64,000 nucleotides of DNA from Pseudomonadota bacterium (GTDB lineage: Bacteria; Pseudomonadota; Gammaproteobacteria; Burkholderiales; Thiobacillaceae): the NCBI GenBank assembly GCA_021848725.1, contig JAJZTS010000004.1, positions 1 through 64,000 of the forward strand, written 5' to 3'. The stretch's first letter is position 1, and each line of letters begins with the position of its first letter. The notes under the pieces are model-generated. The model did no database searches. It was not told the DNA's origin and saw nothing but the letters and a program-made list of their open reading frames with translations. The position numbers and the translations under genes were made by a program. Shown here piece after piece: positions 57,795-64,000 of this stretch.

Positions 57795-57823
57795 TTGCAA
57801 GCAGAAAAGACCGTCGCTATAAT
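57795..57823 (+). promoter_or_regulatory. spc operon promoter
   Basis: TTGCAA (57795-57800) and TATAAT (57818-57823) have a 17-bp spacer in the rpsQ-rplN gap, where the spc promoter is found in E. coli. The -10 element sits in the loop of the hairpin at 57805-57834. Confidence 0.85.
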
Positions 57824-57834
57824 CGCGGTCTTTT
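57805..57834 (+). terminator. S10 operon terminator-like hairpin overlapping spc promoter
   Basis: The stem AAAAGACCG/CGGTCTTTT (9 bp) has a 12-nt loop containing TATAAT and a four-base T run formed by its own right arm. It lies 17 nt after the rpsQ stop. It is a plausible terminator for upstream transcripts that shares DNA with the next promoter. Confidence 0.65.
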
Positions 57835-57940
57835 CGTCGTGCCACCAGGTCTGGAATGTTGTTCCCGGCCTCGGCGCAAAACCCTTCGGGATCCAAAACT
57901 GCTTGGCTTTGCCGAGATAAGTTGGATTGGAGTTGAGATC

Positions 57941-58309
57941 ATGATTCAAATGCAGTCCATGCTGGACGTGGCCGATAACACCGGCGCGCGTACCGTGATG
58001 TGCATTAAGGTGCTGGGTGGTTCCAAGCGCCGGTATGCCAGCGTAGGCGACATTATCAAGGTGAGCATCAAGGATGCGGCCCCGCGCGGTCGCGTCAAGA
58101 AAGGCGATGTCTACAACGCTGTGGTCGTTCGTACGGCCAAGGGCGTGCGTCGTCCCGATGGTTCCCTGGTCAAGTTCGATGGCAACGCGGCAGTGTTGCT
58201 CAACAATAAGCTCGAGCCGATCGGCACCCGTATCTTCGGGCCGGTTACCCGCGAGCTGCGCACGGAGAAGTTCATGAAGATCGTCTCCCTGGCGCCCGAG
58301 GTTCTGTAA
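57941..58309 (+). CDS. rplN: 50S ribosomal protein L14
   Basis: This 122-residue protein bridges the subunits. [27 protein letters not shown] and the [18 protein letters not shown] segment are diagnostic. The ATG at 57941 gives the family N-terminus and leaves a leader of about 110 nt after the predicted spc promoter; the longer in-frame ORF upstream is not coding. Confidence 0.98.
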   Translation: MIQMQSMLDVADNTGARTVMCIKVLGGSKRRYASVGDIIKVSIKDAAPRGRVKKGDVYNAVVVRTAKGVRRPDGSLVKFDGNAAVLLNNKLEPIGTRIFGPVTRELRTEKFMKIVSLAPEVL

Positions 58310-58320
58310 GGAGTCTGGTC

Positions 58321-58635
58321 ATGCGTAAAATTCGCAAAGGTGACGAGGTCGTCGTCCTGACCGGCAAGGACAAAGGCAAGCGTGGCACTGTGCTGCGCGT
58401 GCTGGAGAGCCATGTGGTCGTGGAGGGCGTCAATCGCGTCAAGCGCGCGGTGAAGCCTAACCCCATGAAAGGCACGACCGGTGGTTTCATGGACAAAGAC
58501 ATGCCGATCGAGATCTCTAACGTGGCGCTGTTCAACACCGCCACCGGCAAGGGTGATCGCGTCGGGATCAAAACGCTGGAGGACGGGCGCAAAGTGCGCT
58601 TTTTCAAGTCCAATGGCGAAGTCGTGGATGCGTGA
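58321..58635 (+). CDS. rplX: 50S ribosomal protein L24
   Basis: This 104-residue assembly initiator has an N-terminal KOW motif ([25 protein letters not shown]) and the conserved [18 protein letters not shown]. It has the Shine-Dalgarno AAGGAG before ATG. Confidence 0.97.
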   Translation: MRKIRKGDEVVVLTGKDKGKRGTVLRVLESHVVVEGVNRVKRAVKPNPMKGTTGGFMDKDMPIEISNVALFNTATGKGDRVGIKTLEDGRKVRFFKSNGEVVDA

Positions 58636-58645
58636 GGACTGAGCC

Positions 58646-59185
58646 ATGGCGCGTTTGTACGATTATTACAAGGACACCGTTGTCGCTGAGCTGACCAAGC
58701 AGTTCGGCTACAAGTCGGTGATGGAAGTGCCCCGGATCGAGAAGATCACCCTGAACATGGGTGTCGGCGAGGCGGTTGGTGACAAGAAGGTCATGGAGTT
58801 CGCCGTCGGCGATCTGACCAAGATTGCCGGTCAGAAGCCGGTGGTGACCAAGTCCCGCAAGTCAATCGCCGGCTTCAAGATTCGCGACAACTACCCGGTC
58901 GGTTGCAAGGTCACCCTGCGCCGTGATCGGATGTATGAGTTCCTGGATCGCCTGGTGAATATCTCGATCCCGCGTATCCGCGACTTCCGCGGTATCGGCG
59001 GCAAGGGCTTCGATGGTCGTGGCAACTACAACATGGGCGTCAAGGAGCAGATCATGTTCCCCGAGATCGAGTACGACAAGATCGACGCCCTGCGTGGTAT
59101 GAACATCACCATCACCACCACGGCTAAGACCGACGCCGAAGCCAGGGCGCTCCTGGTTGCGTTTAAATTTCCGTTCAAGAGCTGA
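58646..59185 (+). CDS. rplE: 50S ribosomal protein L5
   Basis: This 179-residue protein binds 5S r[48 protein letters not shown] and RIRDFRGI are typical. In E. coli S8 represses the spc operon at the rplX-rplE junction; here the gap is 10 bp. Confidence 0.98.
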   Translation: MARLYDYYKDTVVAELTKQFGYKSVMEVPRIEKITLNMGVGEAVGDKKVMEFAVGDLTKIAGQKPVVTKSRKSIAGFKIRDNYPVGCKVTLRRDRMYEFLDRLVNISIPRIRDFRGIGGKGFDGRGNYNMGVKEQIMFPEIEYDKIDALRGMNITITTTAKTDAEARALLVAFKFPFKS

Positions 59186-59193
59186 GGGTTGAC

Positions 59194-59499
59194 ATGGCTA
59201 AGACCGCGTTGATCAACCGTGAAGATAAGCGCCGCCGCATGGTCAAGAAGTACGAGGCCAAGCGTGCTGAGCTGAAAGCGATCTTTAATGACGTCAATCG
59301 CTCCGATGAGGAGCGGATGGCTGCCCGCGAGAAGTACCAGGCGTTGCCCCGCAATGCCAGTCCGATTCGCTTACGTAACCGTTGCCAGCTGACCGGCCGC
59401 CCGCGTGGCGTGTTCCGCAAGTTTGGCCTGTGCCGTAACAAGATCCGTGAGTTCGCCATGCGTGGTGAAATCCCGGGTGTGGTCAAGGCCAGCTGGTAA
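59194..59499 (+). CDS. rpsN: 30S ribosomal protein S14 (zinc-free form)
   Basis: This is the 101-residue long form of S14 with no zinc-binding cysteine cluster. The C-terminus [28 protein letters not shown] and IPGVVKASW are diagnostic. It needs no zinc-responsive paralogue for function. Confidence 0.97.
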   Translation: MAKTALINREDKRRRMVKKYEAKRAELKAIFNDVNRSDEERMAAREKYQALPRNASPIRLRNRCQLTGRPRGVFRKFGLCRNKIREFAMRGEIPGVVKASW

Positions 59500-59511
59500 G
59501 GGAGAGACGAT

Positions 59512-59907
59512 ATGAGTATGAGTGATCCCATTGCCGATATGCTGACCCGCATCCGCAACGGCCAGATGACCGAGAAGGTTACTGTCCGGATGCCGGCGTC
59601 CAAGCTGAAGAAGGCAATTGCCCAGGTGTTGAAGGACGAGGGCTACATCGAGGACTTCGCCGTGCGCGACAGCAACGGTCTGCCGGAGATGGAAGTGGCG
59701 TTGAAGTATTACGCCGGCCGCCCGGTGATCGAGAAGATCGAGCGCGTGAGCAAGCCCGGTTTGCGTGTTTACAAAGGTCAAGGCGACCTGCCGCGCGTGA
59801 TGAACGGCTTGGGTGTGGCGATTGTGTCCACCTCCCAGGGTGTGATGACCGACCGCAAGGCCCGCTCTCTGGGCGTGGGCGGCGAGGTCCTGTGCGTTGT
59901 GGCGTGA
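59512..59907 (+). CDS. rpsH: 30S ribosomal protein S8
   Basis: This 131-residue primary 16S-binding protein starts [18 protein letters not shown] and ends GEVLCVVA. It has the Shine-Dalgarno GGGAGA 5-10 nt before ATG. It is the expected translational repressor of this operon by analogy with E. coli. Confidence 0.98.
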   Translation: MSMSDPIADMLTRIRNGQMTEKVTVRMPASKLKKAIAQVLKDEGYIEDFAVRDSNGLPEMEVALKYYAGRPVIEKIERVSKPGLRVYKGQGDLPRVMNGLGVAIVSTSQGVMTDRKARSLGVGGEVLCVVA

Positions 59908-59915
59908 GGTGAGCG

Positions 59916-60449
59916 ATGTCCCGAGTTGCTAAGAATCCGATTGCGGTGCCGTCCGGCGTGGAAGTCTCCATCGCTGCCGATGCGATCTCCGTCAAGGGCC
60001 CGTTGGGCGCGCTTAAGCAGGCGCTTACCAGCCGCGTCAAGGTCAACCTGGCCGACGGTAACCTGCAAGTGGCCGCTGCTGACGACAGTCGCGAAGCCAA
60101 TGCCATGTCTGGCACGACCCGTGCCCTGCTGGCCAATATGGTATTCGGTGTCTCCAAGGGTTTCGAGCGCAAGCTGACCTTGGTTGGCGTCGGCTACCGT
60201 GCGCAGGCCCAGGGCAACAAGTTGAACTTGAGCTTGGGTTTCTCTCATCCGGTCGAGCATGTCATGCCCGAAGGGATCAAGGTCGAGACCCCGAGCCAGA
60301 CCGAGATCCTGATCAGGGGTGCGGACAAGCAGAAGGTTGGTCAGGTGGCGGCGGACGTGCGCGCCTACCGTAGCCCCGAGCCTTACAAGGGCAAGGGCAT
60401 CCGTTATGCCGACGAAGTGGTGTCTCTCAAAGAGACCAAGAAGAAGTAA
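59916..60449 (+). CDS. rplF: 50S ribosomal protein L6
   Basis: This 177-residue protein sits next to the sarcin-ricin loop. [28 protein letters not shown] and [13 protein letters not shown] are family signatures. It starts 8 bp after rpsH. Confidence 0.98.
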   Translation: MSRVAKNPIAVPSGVEVSIAADAISVKGPLGALKQALTSRVKVNLADGNLQVAAADDSREANAMSGTTRALLANMVFGVSKGFERKLTLVGVGYRAQAQGNKLNLSLGFSHPVEHVMPEGIKVETPSQTEILIRGADKQKVGQVAADVRAYRSPEPYKGKGIRYADEVVSLKETKKK

Positions 60450-60464
60450 CCTGGAGCGCTTGAA

Positions 60465-60818
60465 ATGGACAAGAATATCCGGCGTCTGCGCAGGGCGCGC
60501 AAAACCCGCGCCAAGATCGCAGAACTGGCTGTGGCCCGTCTGTGCGTACATCGCACGAATAGCCACATCTATGCACAAATTATCGACGCCACTGGCGGCC
60601 GCATCGTAACCAGCGCCTCCACCGTGGAAAAAGACGTGCGTGGCCAGATCAAGAATGGCGGCAACATCGAGGCGGCCAAACTGGTCGGTCAGCGCATCGC
60701 TGAAAAGGCGAAGCAGGCTGGCGTGACCACGGTTGCTTTCGACCGTGCGGGCAATGCCTATCACGGCCGGGTCAAGGCCCTGGCCGAGGCGGCGCGCGAA
60801 AACGGACTGAGTTTCTAA
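60465..60818 (+). CDS. rplR: 50S ribosomal protein L18
   Basis: This 117-residue protein binds 5S rRNA with L5 and L25. [34 protein letters not shown] and [24 protein letters not shown] are typical. Confidence 0.97.
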   Translation: MDKNIRRLRRARKTRAKIAELAVARLCVHRTNSHIYAQIIDATGGRIVTSASTVEKDVRGQIKNGGNIEAAKLVGQRIAEKAKQAGVTTVAFDRAGNAYHGRVKALAEAARENGLSF

Positions 60819-60831
60819 GCGAGGAATTAAG

Positions 60832-61344
60832 ATGGCTAGAGTCGAACAGCAGCAGGACGAGCGCAGCGACGGCCTCAAGGAAAAGATGATTGCGGTCAAC
60901 CGCGTCACCAAGGTGGTGAAGGGCGGCCGTATTCTGAGTTTCGCGACCCTCACCGTGGTCGGTGACGGCGAAGGCGGTGTCGGTATGGGCAAGGGCAAGG
61001 CTCGCGAAGTGCCGGTGGCCGTGCAGAAGGCGATGGAAGAGGCGCGCAAGAAGATGATCAAGGTGCCGTTGAAGAACGGCACCTTCCACCACTCGGTGGT
61101 TGGCTGCCATGGCTCCTCCAAGGTCCTGATCCAGCCCGCCTCCGAAGGTACCGGTATCATCGCCGGTGGCCCGATGCGCGCGATCTTTGAAGTGATGGGC
61201 GTGCACAACGTGCTGGCCAAGATTATCGGTTCCACCAACCCCTATAACGTGGTCCGTGCCACGCTGAACGGTCTGTCGCAGATGATGACCCCCAGCGAGG
61301 TTGCCGCCAAGCGTGGCAAGACCGTGGCCGAAATTCTGGAGTAA
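60832..61344 (+). CDS. rpsE: 30S ribosomal protein S5
   Basis: This 170-residue protein affects decoding fidelity. [48 protein letters not shown] and the C-terminal [17 protein letters not shown] are present; the spectinomycin-loop region is wild-type-like. Confidence 0.98.
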   Translation: MARVEQQQDERSDGLKEKMIAVNRVTKVVKGGRILSFATLTVVGDGEGGVGMGKGKAREVPVAVQKAMEEARKKMIKVPLKNGTFHHSVVGCHGSSKVLIQPASEGTGIIAGGPMRAIFEVMGVHNVLAKIIGSTNPYNVVRATLNGLSQMMTPSEVAAKRGKTVAEILE

Positions 61345-61347
61345 GCC

Positions 61348-61530
61348 ATGAGCGGCAAGATCAAAGTGACCCTGATCAAGAGCCCGATCGGCACCAAGCA
61401 AAACCACCGCGAGAGCGTGCGTGGCTTGGGCCTGAAGCGGATGCATCAAAGCGTCATCCTGGAAGACACGCCGTCCGTGCGCGGCATGATCAACCAAGTG
61501 CGCTACTTGGTGAAGAGCGAGGTGGTCTAA
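61348..61530 (+). CDS. rpmD: 50S ribosomal protein L30
   Basis: This 60-residue protein has the pattern [27 protein letters not shown] and [14 protein letters not shown]. It starts 3 bp after rpsE, and rplO starts at the base after its stop. Confidence 0.97.
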   Translation: MSGKIKVTLIKSPIGTKQNHRESVRGLGLKRMHQSVILEDTPSVRGMINQVRYLVKSEVV

Positions 61531-61968
61531 ATGCAATTGAACAATCTGAAACCTGCTGTCGGTAGCACCCACGCCAAGAAGCGCGTCGGTCGCGGCATCG
61601 GTTCCGGCCTGGGCAAGACTGCAGGCCGTGGCCACAAGGGCCAGAAGTCCCGCGCCGGTGGTTTCCACAAGGTGGGCTTCGAGGGCGGTCAAATGCCGTT
61701 GGCACGTCGTTTACCGAAGCGTGGCTTTATCTCCTTGAACCGCGCGTTCAAGGCTGAGGTGACCCTGTCGGACTTGAATAAATTGCCGATCGACGCGATC
61801 GATCTGCTGGCCCTGAAACAGGCCGGCGTTGTGCCTCAAATGGCCAACACCGTCAAGGTGATCCTGTCCGGCAAGATCGAACGTGCCGTCAAGGTCTCCG
61901 GCGTCGGCGTAAGCAAAGGCGCCAAGGCTGCGATCGAGGCTGCCGGCGGCAGCGTCGCCGAGGCCTAA
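61531..61968 (+). CDS. rplO: 50S ribosomal protein L15
   Basis: This 145-residue late-assembly protein shows [41 protein letters not shown] and the [17 protein letters not shown] motif. It is directly adjacent to rpmD with no gap and lies 12 bp before secY. Confidence 0.98.
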   Translation: MQLNNLKPAVGSTHAKKRVGRGIGSGLGKTAGRGHKGQKSRAGGFHKVGFEGGQMPLARRLPKRGFISLNRAFKAEVTLSDLNKLPIDAIDLLALKQAGVVPQMANTVKVILSGKIERAVKVSGVGVSKGAKAAIEAAGGSVAEA

Positions 61969-61980
61969 TTAGGAGCGCAC

Positions 61981-63306
61981 TTGAACACGGCTGCGGGCAA
62001 CTTCCTTGGCATGACCAGCAAGATGGGCGACCTTAAGCGTCGCCTTTGGTTTCTGCTGGGGGCCCTGATCGTCTATCGAATCGGCGCGCATATTCCTGTG
62101 CCCGGTATTGATCCGGCGACCCTGGAGCAATTGTTCCGCAGCCAGCAAGGCGGCATCCTGGGCATGTTCAACATGTTTTCGGGTGGTGCGCTGTCTCGCT
62201 TCACTGTTTTCGCGCTGGGCATCATGCCCTACATCTCGGCCTCGATCATCATGCAATTGCTGACGGTGGTATCGCCGCAGCTCGAGGCGATGAAGAAGGA
62301 AGGCGAGGCGGGCCGGCGCAAGATCACGCAATACACGCGCTATGGTACGGTCGTGTTGGCGCTGTTCCAGGCATTGGGTATTTCGATTGCCTTGGAAAGC
62401 CAGCCGGGCCTGGTGATCGAGCCTGGCCTGATGTTCCGCGTCACCGCGGTGATGACCCTGGTGGCCGGTACCATGTTCCTGATGTGGCTGGGTGAGCAGA
62501 TTACTGAGCGTGGTATCGGTAACGGCATCTCCATCATCATCTTTGCCGGTATCGCGGCAGGCCTGCCCCACGCGGTTGGCGGCACTTTGGAGTTGGCGCG
62601 CACGGGTGCCTTTTCAATCCCGCTCGTATTGATGCTGTTCATCGGGGCGCTGTTGGTTACGGCGCTGGTGGTGTTCATGGAGCGTGGTCAACGCAAGATT
62701 TTGGTCAACTATGCCAAAAGGCAGGTTGGTAACAAGGTGTACGGTGGCCAGAGCTCGCATCTGCCATTGAAGATCAATATGGCTGGTGTGATCCCGCCGA
62801 TCTTCGCGTCCAGCATCATCTTGTTCCCGGCCACCTTGGCGGGTTGGTTCGGCAGCAACGAGAGCATGTCTTGGCTGAAAGATATCGGCTCGGCGTTGTC
62901 GCCCGGTCAGCCGGTGTACGTGATTCTGTATGCGACGGCAATCGTCTTCTTCTGCTTCTTCTATACCGCCCTGGTGTTCAATCCCCGGGAGACGGCCGAC
63001 AACCTGAAGAAGAGTGGTGCCTTCGTGCCGGGTATCCGCCCGGGCGATCAGACCGCGCGTTACATCGACAAGATCATGACCCGTTTGACCTTGGTGGGTG
63101 CAATCTACATCACCCTGGTCTGCTTGCTGCCCGAGTTTCTGATCGTTAATTGGAACGTGCCGTTTTATTTTGGCGGTACCTCTCTGTTGATTATCGTTGT
63201 GGTAACGATGGATTTCATGGCTCAGGTTCAGGCCTACATCATGACGCACCAGTATGAGAGCCTGCTCAAGAAGGCCAACTTCAAAGGTGGTTTGGTCGGG
63301 CGCTGA
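61981..63306 (+). CDS. secY: Preprotein translocase subunit SecY
   Basis: This 441-residue channel has ten membrane helices. [24 protein letters not shown] leads helix 1, followed by the plug region and [15 protein letters not shown] (helix 2), then [14 protein letters not shown]-type sequence, and the C-terminal cytoplasmic loops for SecA and ribosome binding. It starts at TTG after TAGGAGCGCAC, a start codon that may limit expression relative to upstream ribosomal genes. Confidence 0.97.
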   Translation: MNTAAGNFLGMTSKMGDLKRRLWFLLGALIVYRIGAHIPVPGIDPATLEQLFRSQQGGILGMFNMFSGGALSRFTVFALGIMPYISASIIMQLLTVVSPQLEAMKKEGEAGRRKITQYTRYGTVVLALFQALGISIALESQPGLVIEPGLMFRVTAVMTLVAGTMFLMWLGEQITERGIGNGISIIIFAGIAAGLPHAVGGTLELARTGAFSIPLVLMLFIGALLVTALVVFMERGQRKILVNYAKRQVGNKVYGGQSSHLPLKINMAGVIPPIFASSIILFPATLAGWFGSNESMSWLKDIGSALSPGQPVYVILYATAIVFFCFFYTALVFNPRETADNLKKSGAFVPGIRPGDQTARYIDKIMTRLTLVGAIYITLVCLLPEFLIVNWNVPFYFGGTSLLIIVVVTMDFMAQVQAYIMTHQYESLLKKANFKGGLVGR

Positions 63307-63311
63307 GGGGT

Positions 63312-63530
63312 ATGTCGAAAGAAGACGTCATCCAGATGCAGGGGGAGGTGTTGGAGATGTTGCCCAATGCCACCTTCCGCGTGAAATTGGAAAACGGCCA
63401 TGTTGTATTGGGCCATATCTCCGGCAAGATGCGGATGCACTACATTCGAATCCTGCCGGGCGACAAAGTTACCGTAGAGATGACGCCGTACGATCTCTCT
63501 CGGGCTCGGATCGTTTTCCGGGCGAAATGA
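63312..63530 (+). CDS. infA: Translation initiation factor IF-1
   Basis: This 72-residue OB-fold factor occupies the A site during initiation. [40 protein letters not shown] matches the family throughout. It starts 5 bp after secY, a typical betaproteobacterial position between secY and rpmJ. Confidence 0.97.
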   Translation: MSKEDVIQMQGEVLEMLPNATFRVKLENGHVVLGHISGKMRMHYIRILPGDKVTVEMTPYDLSRARIVFRAK

Positions 63531-63550
63531 GTTTTTAAAAGGAGCCGAAC

Positions 63551-63664
63551 ATGCGTGTTCAAGCCTCTGTGAAGAAGATCTGCCGCAAATGCAAAATCGT
63601 GCGCCGCAATGGTGTGGTGCGCGTCATTTGTAGCGAGGCGCGCCATAAGCAGCGCCAGGGCTGA
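63551..63664 (+). CDS. rpmJ: 50S ribosomal protein L36 (zinc form)
   Basis: This 37-residue protein ([17 protein letters not shown] at the start) retains the zinc ligands C11, C14, C27 and H32, so it is the C+ form. It has the Shine-Dalgarno AAAGGAG before ATG and lies 20 bp after infA. Confidence 0.97.
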   Translation: MRVQASVKKICRKCKIVRRNGVVRVICSEARHKQRQG

Positions 63665-63668
63665 AGGC

Positions 63669-63698
63669 TTGCGTTAAGCAAGCTTCAATTGTTATAAT
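63669..63698 (+). promoter_or_regulatory. Probable alpha (rpsM) operon promoter
   Basis: TTGCGT and TATAAT are separated by 18 bp in the rpmJ-rpsM gap. A small hairpin (GCTTGC/GCAAGC, 63667-63683) overlaps the -35. The predicted leader of about 24 nt is too short for an E. coli-like S4 pseudoknot. Confidence 0.6.
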
Positions 63699-63728
63699 TT
63701 TTAGCTTTATTTTGCTGGGAGTTTTTCA

Positions 63729-64000
63729 TGGCCCGCATTGCCGGGGTGAACATCCCCAACCATAAACATGCGGAGATCGCCTTGACGGCGATCTATGGTA
63801 TTGGTCGCACCCGTGCGCGCCTCATCTGTACTGAGGCTGGCGTTGCACCGTCGACCAAAATGAAGGATCTGACTGACGCTGAGGTCGACAAGCTGCGCGA
63901 CATCGTGGGCAAAATCACGGTAGAGGGCGACCTGCGCCGTGAAGTGACCATGAACATCAAGCGTCTGATGGATCTGGGCTGCTACCGCGGTCTGCGCCAT
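63729..64000 (+). CDS. rpsM: 30S ribosomal protein S13 (5' part)
   Basis: The first 90 codons of S13 run off the window edge. [29 protein letters not shown] and the [23 protein letters not shown] segment are diagnostic. It has the Shine-Dalgarno TGGGAG. It is the first gene of the alpha operon (rpsM-rpsK-rpsD-rpoA-rplQ expected to follow). Confidence 0.97.

Noticed and set aside
63665-63728. S4 pseudoknot leader of the alpha operon
   Set aside because: The space between the predicted transcription start and rpsM is about 24 nt, too short for the known structure.

Overview
This window is a GC-rich stretch of a betaproteobacterial chromosome. The evidence is the gene order tRNA-Tyr/Gly/Thr–tuf–tRNA-Trp–secE–nusG–rplKAJL–rpoBC–rpsL–rpsG–fusA–tuf–S10–spc, a PriB gene between rpsF and rpsR, a beta-type trimeric porin, CCA-encoding tRNAs, and rpoH under a CIRCE operator. 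I cannot assign a genus from sequence alone; a Nitrosomonadales/Hydrogenophilales/Rhodocyclales-like organism is a guess.

Layout. 1–4.9 kb: the end of a tRNA cluster (partial tRNA, tRNA-His), a lytic transglycosylase overlapping proS, then a spermidine-synthase-like gene, rppH, a CBS protein and an unknown gene on the other strand. 5.1–11.6 kb: apbC, an AT-richer islet with a secreted subtilase and a secreted unknown protein, dcd, a dispersed palindrome pair and an Orn/Lys/Arg decarboxylase. 11.6–16.5 kb: rpsF-priB-rpsR-rplI, dnaB, alr, trpC. 16.7–22 kb: a porin, a secreted helix-hairpin-helix protein, an unannotated 35-residue membrane microprotein with its own promoter and terminator, and rpoH and ftsX-ftsE-ftsY on the minus strand. 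22–34.6 kb: an M16 protease pair, rsmD, coaD, a ferredoxin, mutM (minus strand), a TPR lipoprotein, lolB-ispE-tRNA-Gln-prs-rplY-pth-ychF, and an EamA transporter.

34.6–64 kb is the translation/transcription supercluster. It runs from a near-consensus tRNA promoter through tuf, secE-nusG, rplK-A-J-L, rpoB-rpoC and the str, S10 and spc operons to a truncated rpsM at the window edge. The gaps hold probable control elements: a structured rplJ leader with an attenuator-like hairpin, a run of small hairpins between nusG and rplK, a consensus promoter overlapping the rpoC stop codon, and a promoter nested in a terminator-like hairpin between rpsQ and rplN.

Most of the window is housekeeping. I did not find a convincing new multi-gene system such as a defence, CRISPR, secretion or biosynthetic cluster. 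The items most worth a second look are the CIRCE/promoter overlap at rpoH, the subtilase islet, the 35-residue microprotein, the codon-usage mosaic shared by the two identical tuf genes, and the hairpin array between nusG and rplK.
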